Counted from the stretch's first letter, positions 1 to 6,808 are shown. The stretch: 7,878 nucleotides of DNA from Eubacteriales bacterium (GCA_028692205.1 JAQUXV010000117.1:1-7878); one strand, 5' to 3'. The notes: generated by a model not told the origin, from the sequence alone. Numbers and translations are program-made.

Positions 1-65
1 ATACGGCGCTTAACCGCGTTCGTCAGGTGATACACCGCATTTCACACAGTACAGAAATCCTTTAG
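1..65 (+). CDS. 3' end of an upstream gene, possibly a stand-alone HMA metal-binding protein
   Basis: A reading frame open from the left edge gives 20 codons, TALNRVRQVIHRISHSTEIL, and stops at TAG 63-65. The stop lies 44 nt before the ATPase start, on the same strand, so the two are probably co-transcribed. The pattern of a helix with valine/isoleucine and basic residues followed by a short strand resembles, by eye, the end of HMA domains that precede Cd/Zn ATPases. This would fit the ATPase, which has no HMA domain of its own. The end of an ArsR/CadC-type metal-responsive repressor is the main alternative. The other two forward frames close by positions 13 and 30. Twenty residues are too few for an identification, so the family is a guess, while the existence of the ORF end is only moderately supported. 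Confidence 0.35.
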   Translation, partial: TALNRVRQVIHRISHSTEIL

Positions 66-94
66 CATACAGGCGTTAACCCAATTGCAGCAAT

Positions 95-100
95 AAGGAG
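95..100 (+). promoter_or_regulatory. Ribosome binding site that decides the ATPase start
   Basis: AAGGAG at 95-100 abuts the first in-frame TTG at 101, which leaves no spacer. It stands 9 nt before the second in-frame TTG at 110, a normal distance. The start is therefore placed at 110. Confidence 0.7.
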
Positions 101-109
101 TTGTTTTGC

Positions 110-1966
110 TTGTCCTCCAAACAGAAGCGTGCCCTTGCCACCATCGCCGTCTCGGCGATCATTTTTATCGCCGCGCTGCTGGTACAATATTCCATCGTGA
201 AGCTCGTGTTGTTCCTGATTGCCTATGGGTTGTCCGGCTTCAGCGTCTTGCGGGAAGCCGGTGAAAACATCCTGCACGGGGAAATTTTTGATGAAAACTT
301 TCTCATGTCCGTCGCCACCATCGGCGCGTTCGCCATCGGCGAGTATCCGGAAGCGGTCGCCGTTATGCTCCTGTATCAGACGGGCGAGCTTTTCCAAAGC
401 TACGCGCTGGGAAAAAGCCGTAAATCCATCGCCGCGCTGATGGATATCCGCCCGGAGATTGCGCATCTGGAACGCGACGGCAAGCTGATGGATGTGCCGC
501 CGGAAGCGGTATCGGTTGGCGACGTGTTTACTGTGAAGCCCGGCGAGCGCGTGCCGCTGGACGGCATAGTGCTGGAGGGCGTTTCCTCGCTGAACACCGC
601 CGCCCTGACCGGCGAAAGCCTGCCCCGCGACGTCGCCGTAAACGACGAGGTGATCAGCGGGTGCGTGAACCTGAGCGGGCTTCTGCGGGTGCGCGCCTCC
701 AAAGCCTATGGCGAATCCACCGTATCCAAAATCCTCGACCTGGTGGAGAACGCCGCCAATAAAAAAGCGCGCACGGAAAGCTTTATTACCCGTTTCGCAC
801 GTATTTACACGCCGCTTGTCTGCGCGGCTGCGGCGCTCCTGTTCCTGCTGCCGCCTTTGCTCACCGGCGGCGGATGGCTGTTATGGGGCGAGCGTGCGTT
901 GAGTTTTCTGGTCGTTTCCTGCCCGTGCGCGCTGGTCATTTCGGTGCCGCTTACGTTTTTCGGGGGCATCGGCGGCGCGAGCCGAAACGGTATTCTGGTA
1001 AAGGGCAGCAATTATCTGGAACAGCTCGCCTCCGCCGAAACCGTTGTGTTTGATAAAACCGGCACGCTCACTGAGGGTAGCTTTAACGTAACGGTCATCC
1101 ATCCGGATCAGGTGACCGAGCAGGAGTTGCTCAAGCTGGCCGCCACCGTGGAAAGTTATTCCGAGCATCCCATCAGCCGCTCCATCCGGGCGATGAATCA
1201 TTTGCCGGTGGATGCCGACGGCCTGAAAAACGTACGCGAAATAGCCGGACAGGGCGTATCCGCCGAGCTGGACGGGCGCACGGTATACGCGGGGAATGAG
1301 AAACTGATGGCCTCCATCGGGGTGGAACCTCCGTTCTGCCCGCATAACGGCAGCACCGTTGTGCATGTGGCGCAGGACCGGCAATATCTGGGGCACATCG
1401 TCATTTCGGACAAGGTAAAAGCCGGGTCCATGGCCGCTATTGACGCGCTGAGACATGAAGGCGTACGTAAAACCGTGCTGCTCACCGGCGACGAGCAAAC
1501 TGTAGCCGACAAGGTGGCAGGCGAACTGAAATTAGACGAAGCCCACGCGAAGCTGCTGCCCGCCGATAAGGTAAATCAGGTGGAAGCTCTGCTTGCCCGT
1601 TCCGACCGCAAAGGTTCGCTGGTATTTGTTGGCGACGGAGTGAACGACGCGCCTGTGCTGACCCGCGCGGATGTGGGCGTCGCCATGGGTGCGTTGGGCA
1701 GCGACGCGGCGGTGGAAGCCGCCGATGTGGTGTTGATGGACGACGATCCCCGCAAGCTTCCGCTTGCCATTCGCATTGCACGGCATACGCTGGCTATCGC
1801 GCGGCAAAACATCACCTTTGCGCTCGTGGTGAAGATCGGCGTGCTGGTACTGATTTCGTTTGGGCTGGCCAATATGTGGCTGGCGGTTTTCGCGGACGTG
1901 GGCGTAAGCCTGCTTGCGATTCTAAACGCCACACGTGCTCTCGTGGTGAAACCTTTGGCTGCGTAG
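110..1966 (+). CDS. Heavy-metal translocating P1B-type ATPase (Zn/Cd/Pb exporter), lacking an HMA domain
   Basis: A membrane pump of the CadA/ZntA type that uses ATP to export divalent soft metals from the cytoplasm. Numbering from TTG 110 (618 aa), hydrophobic helices lie at about 8-25, 28-44, 63-77 and 80-98. The actuator domain carries TGES at 167-170. The metal-site CPC is at 271-273, in the sixth helix. The phosphorylated aspartate is D315 in DKTGTLT. The P1B-specific HP is at 353-354, and the hinge GDGVND is at 508-513. In the last two helices, N567/K575 and D596 (WLAVFAD) match the lysine and aspartate that mark the Zn/Cd/Pb subgroup rather than the copper pumps. Full-length relatives are about 700 aa or more and begin with a CXXC metal-binding domain. 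Here the protein starts directly at the first helix. I saw no His-rich or Cys-rich tail. TTG is chosen over TTG 101 because of the AAGGAG spacing. The exact metal cannot be read from sequence alone. Confidence 0.95.
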   Translation: MSSKQKRALATIAVSAIIFIAALLVQYSIVKLVLFLIAYGLSGFSVLREAGENILHGEIFDENFLMSVATIGAFAIGEYPEAVAVMLLYQTGELFQSYALGKSRKSIAALMDIRPEIAHLERDGKLMDVPPEAVSVGDVFTVKPGERVPLDGIVLEGVSSLNTAALTGESLPRDVAVNDEVISGCVNLSGLLRVRASKAYGESTVSKILDLVENAANKKARTESFITRFARIYTPLVCAAAALLFLLPPLLTGGGWLLWGERALSFLVVSCPCALVISVPLTFFGGIGGASRNGILVKGSNYLEQLASAETVVFDKTGTLTEGSFNVTVIHPDQVTEQELLKLAATVESYSEHPISRSIRAMNHLPVDADGLKNVREIAGQGVSAELDGRTVYAGNEKLMASIGVEPPFCPHNGSTVVHVAQDRQYLGHIVISDKVKAGSMAAIDALRHEGVRKTVLLTGDEQTVADKVAGELKLDEAHAKLLPADKVNQVEALLARSDRKGSLVFVGDGVNDAPVLTRADVGVAMGALGSDAAVEAADVVLMDDDPRKLPLAIRIARHTLAIARQNITFALVVKIGVLVLISFGLANMWLAVFADVGVSLLAILNATRALVVKPLAA

Positions 1967-2077
1967 ACGTTTGGCTGGTTCTTTGTATAGTCCAGCGAAT
2001 GGGCGCAAACGCCCTGCCAGTTAGTGGTCATTTATCTTACAAGTTCGCCTCTTTCCGGTTCAGGGGAATCTAGGTAC

Positions 2078-2103
2078 ACCCTTTGCTCCTCGCAAGGGTT
2101 TTT
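2078..2103 (+). terminator. Intrinsic terminator of the ATPase gene
   Basis: ACCCTT (2078-2083) pairs with AAGGGT (2094-2099). Above a bulged T, an inner GC (2085-2086) pairs with GC (2092-2093), closing a 5-nt TCCTC loop. Five T residues follow at 2099-2103. The upstream flank is not A-rich, so it should act only on the + strand. It lies 111 nt after the ATPase stop. Confidence 0.75.
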
Positions 2104-2132
2104 CAGCCGCCGAAAGGCATCTGTTGTCACGT

Positions 2133-2174
2133 AAAACAGGGCAGTCACACGTAGCAATGTGTGACCGTCCTGTT
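2133..2174 (-). terminator. Intrinsic terminator of the yigZ-sdaAB-sdaAA operon
   Basis: A 16-bp stem pairs 2135-2150 with 2159-2174, with one A-C mismatch, one G-U wobble and an 8-nt loop (2151-2158). On the - strand it is followed by TTTT (complement of 2133-2136, overlapping the stem base). It sits about 75 nt past the sdaAA stop. On the + strand only TGATTTT follows, so it could be weakly bidirectional. Confidence 0.7.
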
Positions 2175-2247
2175 GATTTTCAATCATCAATTCTTTTCCC
2201 GGGTCAGCCAGCGTTCTGTAGGCCTTGCAAGTCCATAGCTCAGTGTG

Positions 2248-3093
2248 TTACCCCTTTTTCGCGCAAAGCATGCTCGGGCATGCGGCGCAGCCGCCCTCGC
2301 CCGTCTCCCGCAGGCTGGGCGGCATCGCGTCGCCCACATCCTTCATGGCCAGAATCATCTCGTCGCAGGGAACAGGGCATTTAAGACCGCAAAGCGCCAT
2401 CTGCGCGGCGGCCAGCGCCTGCGAGGCCCCGCCAACATTGCGGTACACGCAAGGAATCTCCACCAAGCCCTGCACCGGGTCGCACACCAGCCCCAGCGAG
2501 TTCATCAGTGCAAACGCGCAAGCATCCGCCGCCTGCTCCGGCGCGCCGCCGTACAGCTCCGTAAGCGCCGCAGCAGCCATGCCCGAGGCCGAGCCGCACT
2601 CCGCCTGGCAGCCGCCTTCCGCGCCGCTCACCGTCGCCTGTGAGGCGATCACACGGCCGACCGCTGCCGCCGTAAAAAGAGCTTCCGTAAGCGCTTCGTC
2701 CGTAAACCCTTCCTGCTCCTGCGCGGCCAGCAGCACCGAAGGCAGAATGCCGCAGCTGCCCGCCGTGGGCGCGGCGACGATTTTGCCCATACAGGCGTTG
2801 CTTTCCGCAACCGCCATCGCATAAGCGGCCGCTTTACCCAGCAGGCCGAACCTGCCGATGGTTTCCGGCGCGGACAGCTTCGCCGCCTGCCCGCCCACGC
2901 GCCCGGAAAGCGAGCGTAGTTCAGGGTTCAGCCCCTCGTGGGCGCTTTGCCGCATTACGTTTAACATCTCCGCCATCCTTGCGCGGACCGTTTCTTCATC
3001 CGTTCCGTCCTGCGCGGCCTGCCAATGAATCGCCGCTTTGCCAATGCCGCCGAAACGGCTTGCCGCGCCAAGCACCTCCGCCATCGTCTGCAT
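2248..3093 (-). CDS. sdaAA: L-serine dehydratase, iron-sulfur-dependent, alpha subunit
   Basis: Catalytic subunit of the [4Fe-4S] L-serine ammonia-lyase, which converts L-serine to pyruvate and ammonia in the cytoplasm. The protein is 281 aa, a normal length for the alpha chain of the split type. Family blocks appear in order: AAPTAGSCGILPS (107-119), GAEGGCQAECGSASGM (157-172), GLVCDPVQGLVEIPC (201-215), CDEMILAMKDVGDAMP (243-258) and LRETGEGG (261-268). C162, C204 and C215 are the expected cluster ligands. Their spacings of 42 and 11 equal those I recall for the three ligands of the Legionella enzyme. The tail is unusually Cys-rich (C269, C272, C277). ATG 3093 has GAGGAGG at 3108-3102, 8 nt upstream, inside the end of sdaAB. 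A second in-frame ATG at 3084 is less well placed. The start overlaps the sdaAB stop as TGATG, so translation is probably coupled. Confidence 0.96.
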   Translation of the reverse strand: MQTMAEVLGAASRFGGIGKAAIHWQAAQDGTDEETVRARMAEMLNVMRQSAHEGLNPELRSLSGRVGGQAAKLSAPETIGRFGLLGKAAAYAMAVAESNACMGKIVAAPTAGSCGILPSVLLAAQEQEGFTDEALTEALFTAAAVGRVIASQATVSGAEGGCQAECGSASGMAAAALTELYGGAPEQAADACAFALMNSLGLVCDPVQGLVEIPCVYRNVGGASQALAAAQMALCGLKCPVPCDEMILAMKDVGDAMPPSLRETGEGGCAACPSMLCAKKG

Positions 3094-3794
3094 CAGCTCC
3101 GCCTCCTCTTTTTTTCGGTACAGATTGCAACAGGTTTACTCACAGCCAGATACGCGACATGGTATACATCGGTAAGGCTGGACAGTTTTTCAATCAGCGC
3201 TTCGTCCGCATGGCCGTCCAACTCCAGCGTTACCATCGCTTCGCCGCCCGCCGAGCAGCGGGACACACGCATGGTGGCGATGTTCAACCCATTTGCGGCG
3301 ACTTCGCCGCTGATATGGGCAATCATCCCCGGCGTATCCCGATAGGTGAGCACCAGCGTGTTCACATGCCCGGTAATATTCGTTTCCAACCCGTCCACCG
3401 ATTGGATGGCGATTTCCCCTCCGCCGACGGATGCCGCCTGCAGCCGGATCGTACGGCCGGCATTATTGGTTATCTCCATTACGACGGTGTTTGGGTGCGC
3501 GTTTCGCAGTCGCGCGTTATAAAAGGTGGTTTGCAGCCCAGCCTTTTTGGCATAGCTCAGGCTTTTACGCAGGCGGGTGTCGTCCACTTCCATCCCCAAC
3601 AGTCCGCCGACCAGCGCGCGGTCGGTGCCGTGCCCTTTATACGTTTTCTGGAACGAGCCCCAAAGGCCGATCTTCGCTGCCGTCGGTTCGCCGCCCAGCA
3701 ATAATCTCGCCATCTTGCCGATTCTCGCAGCGCCCGCCGTATGCGACGAGCTGGGGCCGATCATTTTCGGGCCGATAATGTCGAACATGTCCAT
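3093..3794 (-). CDS. sdaAB: L-serine dehydratase, iron-sulfur-dependent, beta subunit
   Basis: Partner subunit of SdaAA, with which it forms the active L-serine dehydratase. The 233-aa protein opens with FDIIGPKMIGPSSSHTAG (4-21), the signature of the family's N-terminal domain. It ends in an ACT domain at about 146-218, beginning TLVLTYRDTPGMI. In this family the ACT domain is thought to have a regulatory or structural role. The frame is open upstream to 3872, but ATG 3794 is preferred. GGGGAGG at 3810-3804 lies 9 nt before it, family homology begins there, and the extra 26 codons would overlap yigZ. It starts 4 nt after the yigZ stop and overlaps sdaAA by 1 nt, in the usual beta-then-alpha order of Firmicutes. 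The short basic tail (KKRRRS) also encodes the sdaAA ribosome binding site. Confidence 0.96.
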   Translation of the reverse strand: MDMFDIIGPKMIGPSSSHTAGAARIGKMARLLLGGEPTAAKIGLWGSFQKTYKGHGTDRALVGGLLGMEVDDTRLRKSLSYAKKAGLQTTFYNARLRNAHPNTVVMEITNNAGRTIRLQAASVGGGEIAIQSVDGLETNITGHVNTLVLTYRDTPGMIAHISGEVAANGLNIATMRVSRCSAGGEAMVTLELDGHADEALIEKLSSLTDVYHVAYLAVSKPVAICTEKKRRRS

Positions 3795-3798
3795 GCGC

Positions 3799-4446
3799 TC
3801 AGTCCTCCCCCGCCTCGTCGATCTCCCAGGCGGAATATAATTCTTCGGTTTGCAGGAATACAATACGCCCATCCGTAACCCGCAGCAGTTCCTCGCGCAC
3901 CCGGTCTGCGTCGCATTGGCGGCAAAGCAGCGAAAACCGCACAGCGGTCGTGAACATGGGCGTCCCGGGTATTACCGGCAGGCTTTTCAGCGTATGCTGC
4001 ACTTTATCCCATAATGGATAACCCACTTCCAGCTCCCAGCGGAACGAGGGGATCATTTCGCAGATGCCCGCCGCCTTCACCGCAAGCGAACAGGTATGGC
4101 TGTAAGCGCGCACCAGCCCGCCTGCGCCCAGCAGGATGCCGCCGAAATACCGTGTCACCACAGCCGCGCAGTTCACCACGCCGCGCGCCTTCAGTACCTC
4201 CATCATCGGCAAGCCCGCCGTGCCGCCCGGTTCGCCGTCGTCGCTGTAACGCATAATACCCGCGTTGTCGCCGATAATGTACGCATAGCAATGATGGTTG
4301 GCGCTTTTGTGTTCCCTGCGTACCTCCTCCAGAAAAGCAAGCGCGGCTTCCTCCGTCTGCACGGGCACGGCATGGCCGATAAACCGGCTTTTCTGGATGA
4401 TGTATTCCTCGCAAGCCTCACGCATCAGGGTTTGATATACTTTCAT
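3799..4446 (-). CDS. YigZ/IMPACT family protein (UPF0029)
   Basis: A 215-aa member of the conserved YigZ/IMPACT family, whose bacterial role is not firmly known. The N-terminal domain (about 1-125) carries the family core: HHCYAYIIGD (51-60), YSDDGEPGGTAGLPMMEVL (67-85) and VTRYFGGILLGAGGLVRAYS (97-116). A smaller C-terminal domain (about 135-210) has the ferredoxin-like layout expected for this family. ATG 4446 is chosen because AAGGA lies 8 nt upstream (AAGGACATACCATG). The frame is open back to 5058, but that stretch is antisense to ruvC and crosses the promoter region. It is the first gene of a three-gene operon with sdaAB and sdaAA, with only 4 nt to sdaAB. The context ties it to serine breakdown, but this may be convenience rather than shared function. 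Confidence 0.93.
   Translation of the reverse strand: MKVYQTLMREACEEYIIQKSRFIGHAVPVQTEEAALAFLEEVRREHKSANHHCYAYIIGDNAGIMRYSDDGEPGGTAGLPMMEVLKARGVVNCAAVVTRYFGGILLGAGGLVRAYSHTCSLAVKAAGICEMIPSFRWELEVGYPLWDKVQHTLKSLPVIPGTPMFTTAVRFSLLCRQCDADRVREELLRVTDGRIVFLQTEELYSAWEIDEAGED
3804..3810 (-). promoter_or_regulatory. Ribosome binding site of sdaAB
   Basis: GGGGAGG on the - strand, 9 nt before ATG 3794, is embedded in the last codons of yigZ (EAGED-stop). It fixes the sdaAB start and implies that ribosomes finishing yigZ can restart at sdaAB. Confidence 0.7.
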
Positions 4447-4476
4447 GGTATGTCCTTCCGTGTGGTTATTACGGCT

Positions 4477-4505
4477 ATTATACCCGTTTGCCGCGACATT
4501 CGCAA
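4477..4505 (-). promoter_or_regulatory. Sigma-A promoter of the yigZ-sdaAB-sdaAA operon
   Basis: On the - strand a perfect TATAAT (4482-4477) stands 17 nt from TTGCGA (4505-4500), a 4-of-6 match to TTGACA. The predicted RNA would start near 4470, giving a leader of about 25 nt before the yigZ ATG. Confidence 0.7.
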
Positions 4506-4510
4506 CGCAA

Positions 4511-4524
4511 TGAACATTTGTTCG
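4511..4524. promoter_or_regulatory. LexA (DinR-type) SOS box
   Basis: TGAACATTTGTTCG contains GAAC-N4-GTTC, the palindromic core of the Gram-positive LexA site (consensus CGAACRNRYGTTYC). It lies 7 nt before the -35 of the ruvC promoter and 5 nt before the -35 of the divergent yigZ promoter. LexA control of ruvAB is established in Bacillus subtilis, so repression of ruvCAB until DNA damage is the likely role here. No second copy of this core was found in the window by eye. Confidence 0.75.
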
Positions 4525-4531
4525 TAAACAA

Positions 4532-4560
4532 TTGACAAACGCCGCTGAACCCCGTATGAT
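4532..4560 (+). promoter_or_regulatory. Sigma-A promoter of the ruvC operon
   Basis: A perfect TTGACA (4532-4537) and TATGAT (4555-4560) are separated by 17 nt. The predicted start is near 4567, about 40 nt before the ruvC ATG. This is the strongest promoter visible in the window, consistent with a need for tight repression by the adjacent LexA box. Confidence 0.8.
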
Positions 4561-4605
4561 GAAGTGTGTTCGTAATGGTCTTTTTGCGAATATCGGAGGG
4601 TTTGC

Positions 4606-5100
4606 ATGGTCGTTTTGGGGATCGATCCGGGGCTGGCCACGCTCGGCTGGGGTGTGATTGACGCTTGCGGCAGCAGACAGAAGCTGATCGATTACGGCTG
4701 CATCCTGACCACGCCGGAGCAAACCCTTCCCGACCGTTTGATGACCATCCAGAATGATATGAAATCCCTGCTGGATCGTTATCAGCCTGATGAAATTGCC
4801 TTTGAAGAGCTTTTTTTCGCCCGGAATGTTACCACGGCGCTCACCGTAGGCGCGGCGCGCGGCGTTTGCATTGCCGTTTGCGCAGCCTATACGACGAAGC
4901 TGTACGAGTACACGCCCATGCAGGTTAAGCAGGCGATGGTCGGCTATGGCAAGGCCGAGAAGCGGCAAATACAGGAGATGGTGAAGCTGCTTTTGCGCAT
5001 GGAAGAGATCGCCCGCCCGGACGATGCCGCCGACGCGCTGGCCATCGCGCTCACCCATGCCGCCACAGGCGTCGCCTGCGGACAGTTTTTAATGAAATGA
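4606..5100 (+). CDS. ruvC: Crossover junction endodeoxyribonuclease RuvC
   Basis: Holliday-junction resolvase that cuts the four-way DNA junctions made during recombination and replication repair, working with RuvAB. The 164-aa length is typical. The protein has an RNase H-like fold that needs four acidic metal-binding residues, and all are visible: D7 in GIDPG, E67 in AFEELFF, and D140 and D143 in PDDAADALAIALTH. These correspond to D7, E66, D138 and D141 of the E. coli enzyme. The motif YGKAEKRQI (114-122) is also typical. ATG 4606 follows GGAGGG (4595-4600) at 5 nt. It is the first gene of ruvCAB-queA, read from a strong promoter next to a LexA box. The ruvA start lies 10 nt beyond its stop. 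Confidence 0.97.
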   Translation: MVVLGIDPGLATLGWGVIDACGSRQKLIDYGCILTTPEQTLPDRLMTIQNDMKSLLDRYQPDEIAFEELFFARNVTTALTVGAARGVCIAVCAAYTTKLYEYTPMQVKQAMVGYGKAEKRQIQEMVKLLLRMEEIARPDDAADALAIALTHAATGVACGQFLMK

Positions 5101-5104
5101 GGGG
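5099..5104 (+). promoter_or_regulatory. Ribosome binding site that decides the ruvA start
   Basis: GAGGGG at 5099-5104 overlaps the ruvC stop. It abuts TTG 5105 but stands 6 nt before GTG 5111, so GTG 5111 is the likely start. The overlap suggests coupling of ruvA translation to ruvC. Confidence 0.7.
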
Positions 5105-5110
5105 TTGCCT

Positions 5111-5728
5111 GTGATCGCGCTTGTTGAAGGCACGGTGCTGGAAAAAAGCGAAGGCTCCGTGGTTCTGCTTGCGGGGGGCATCGGCTTTCGCCTGCTGTGC
5201 AGCATGAACACGCTTGCGGCTGTACCCCCTGTGGACCATACTTGCCGCCTGTACACACATTTTAGCGTTCGCGAGGATGCCATGGAGCTATACGGCTTCA
5301 TGACCCGCGAGGAACGGGAAATGTTCCGCAATCTCATCTCCATCTCCGGCGTCGGGCCCAAATCCGCTCTTTTTGTTTTGGGCAGCTTGCCGCTCAGCGA
5401 TCTTCGGCTGGCGATTCTTACCGGCGATATCGGCTTGCTGAGCCGTGCGCCCGGCGTCGGGAAAAAGACAGCCCAGCGCATCGCCTTGGAGCTGAAAGAC
5501 AAAGTGACGAAGGATGCGCTTTCCGCGGGCGTAAGCGTGGAAGATATTGTGGTTGCGGATGTGGAATCCCCCGCGCAGGATGCGTTGGGCGAGGCCATGC
5601 AGGCGTTGAAATCCCTCGGTTATTCCCCGCAGGAGGCCGCCAAAGCACTGAAGGGCGCGAAAGGCCAGGCGGAAACCGCCGACGAGCTGATCCGGCTGGC
5701 GCTCCGCAACATGGCCAAACAGGTATAG
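5111..5728 (+). CDS. ruvA: Holliday junction branch migration complex subunit RuvA
   Basis: RuvA binds the four-way junction as a tetramer and loads the RuvB motor. The 205 aa are close to the 203 of E. coli RuvA. An N-terminal OB-fold covers about 1-62. Two helix-hairpin-helix motifs follow, SGVGPKSAL at 79-87 and APGVGKKTAQRI at 113-124. After an acidic linker, the RuvB-binding domain III runs from about 157 to 203 and includes ALKSLGYSPQEA. GTG 5111 gives the usual family opening MIALVEGTV. An in-frame TTG at 5105 would add two residues but touches the ribosome binding site. It lies 10 nt after ruvC and 43 nt before ruvB. Confidence 0.96.
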   Translation: MIALVEGTVLEKSEGSVVLLAGGIGFRLLCSMNTLAAVPPVDHTCRLYTHFSVREDAMELYGFMTREEREMFRNLISISGVGPKSALFVLGSLPLSDLRLAILTGDIGLLSRAPGVGKKTAQRIALELKDKVTKDALSAGVSVEDIVVADVESPAQDALGEAMQALKSLGYSPQEAAKALKGAKGQAETADELIRLALRNMAKQV

Positions 5729-5771
5729 CTATTCGCAGCCATTGCGCATCGACCGATAAAGGAGTTTATCC

Positions 5772-6806
5772 ATGCCCAACGACGAACGTTTGATGACCAC
5801 CGGCTTCCGTGACGGCGACGATGAGCAGGAGCTTACGCTTCGCCCGAAGTCGCTGAACGATTATGTGGGTCAGGAGCCGATCAAACAAAATTTACGCATT
5901 TCCATCGAAGCGGCGCTGAAGCGGCGGGAATCGCTGGATCATCTGCTGCTTTACGGCCCGCCCGGGCTGGGCAAAACGACGCTCGCGGGTATCATCGCAT
6001 CGGAGATGGGGCAGAACATCCGCATCACCAGCGGCCCGGCGATCGACCGGCCCGGCGACCTTGCCAGCATTCTTACCAACCTGTCCGACGGCGACGTGCT
6101 TTTCATTGACGAAATCCATCGTCTCAGCCGTTCTGTGGAAGAGGTGCTTTATCCCGCCATGGAGGATTACGCGCTGGATATCATGATCGGCAAGGGCCCC
6201 ACGGCGCGCAGCATCCGGCTGGATTTACCGCATTTTACACTGGTTGGCGCCACCACGCGCGCCGGGCTGCTCTCCGCCCCGCTTCGCGACCGGTTTGGGC
6301 TTTTATTCCGGCTGGAAATGTACTCCTGTGCGGAGCTTGCGCAAATTCTTCGCCGTAACGTCGGCATTCTGAAAGTGGAAGCCGATGAAGACGGCATTCT
6401 GGAAATCGCCGGGCGCAGCCGCGGCACCCCCCGTATCGCCAACCGCATGCTCCGGCGCGTACGGGATTACGCGCAAATACGCGCGGGCGGGCACATCAGC
6501 TGCGACATCGCCAAGAAGGCGCTGGACATGCTGGATGTGGACGCGCTTGGGTTAGACCGGGTGGACCGCACCATGCTCGCCACGATGATCGACAAGTTCG
6601 CCGGTGGCCCGGTGGGGCTGGAAACCTTAAGCGCTATGACCGGCGAAGACGCCACCACCATCGAGGATGTTTATGAGCCGTATCTGATGCAGCTCGGCTT
6701 TCTGGTTCGCACCCCGCGTGGACGCGTGCTAACCCCGGCAGCCTATCAGCATATGGGCCGTAAACCGCTCACAACGCCTGACGCGGGCGAACAGCTAAAA
6801 TTTTAA
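5772..6806 (+). CDS. ruvB: Holliday junction branch migration ATPase RuvB
   Basis: Hexameric AAA+ motor that pulls DNA through the RuvA-bound junction. At 344 aa it has normal length. Walker A GPPGLGKT is at 62-69 and Walker B VLFIDE at 109-114. Sensor 1 GATTR is at 159-163, with the arginine finger in LRDRFG (R172/R174). Sensor 2 is in GTPRIANR, around R221. The C-terminal winged helix includes [10 protein letters not shown] (278-287) and RTPRGRVLT (313-321). ATG 5772 follows AAAGGAG (5758-5764) at 7 nt. The 43-nt gap after ruvA shows no terminator or promoter, so it should be read with ruvC and ruvA under the same SOS-linked promoter. Confidence 0.98.
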   Translation: MPNDERLMTTGFRDGDDEQELTLRPKSLNDYVGQEPIKQNLRISIEAALKRRESLDHLLLYGPPGLGKTTLAGIIASEMGQNIRITSGPAIDRPGDLASILTNLSDGDVLFIDEIHRLSRSVEEVLYPAMEDYALDIMIGKGPTARSIRLDLPHFTLVGATTRAGLLSAPLRDRFGLLFRLEMYSCAELAQILRRNVGILKVEADEDGILEIAGRSRGTPRIANRMLRRVRDYAQIRAGGHISCDIAKKALDMLDVDALGLDRVDRTMLATMIDKFAGGPVGLETLSAMTGEDATTIEDVYEPYLMQLGFLVRTPRGRVLTPAAYQHMGRKPLTTPDAGEQLKF

Positions 6807-6808
6807 CA

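Larger units (their letters stand above)
1967..2247. other. Convergent intergenic region with hairpins, no gene seen
   Basis: This 281-base stretch separates two genes that face each other. It contains the two terminators listed separately. It also holds two small palindromes close to the ATPase stop: GCTGG/CCAGC at 1974-1978 and 1992-1996, and GGGCG-CAAA-CGCCC at 2001-2014. Neither palindrome is followed by a T run. No ORF here has a ribosome binding site or a recognisable product. Frames running from here into 2248-2824 on the + strand are antisense to sdaAA. I see no tRNA or riboswitch fold. Confidence 0.6.

Noticed and set aside
881..1498. 205-codon frame on the - strand inside the ATPase
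   Set aside because: It is opposite the ATPase catalytic core, with no start signal and no domain.
2059..2075. GGTTC...GAATC, resembling a tRNA T-arm
   Set aside because: No acceptor, D or anticodon arms can be built around it.
2225..2824. 199-codon frame on the + strand
   Set aside because: It is antisense to sdaAA, has low-complexity Ala/Ser/Pro composition and no ribosome binding site, and is a shadow of GC-rich codons.
2979..3704. 241-codon frame on the + strand
   Set aside because: It lies opposite sdaAA and sdaAB, both of which are clearly real. No recognisable domain is present.
4447..5058. N-terminal extension of the yigZ frame on the - strand, about 200 extra codons
   Set aside because: It is antisense to ruvC, crosses both promoters and the LexA box, and has no family similarity. 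The YigZ domain begins at ATG 4446 with its own ribosome binding site.
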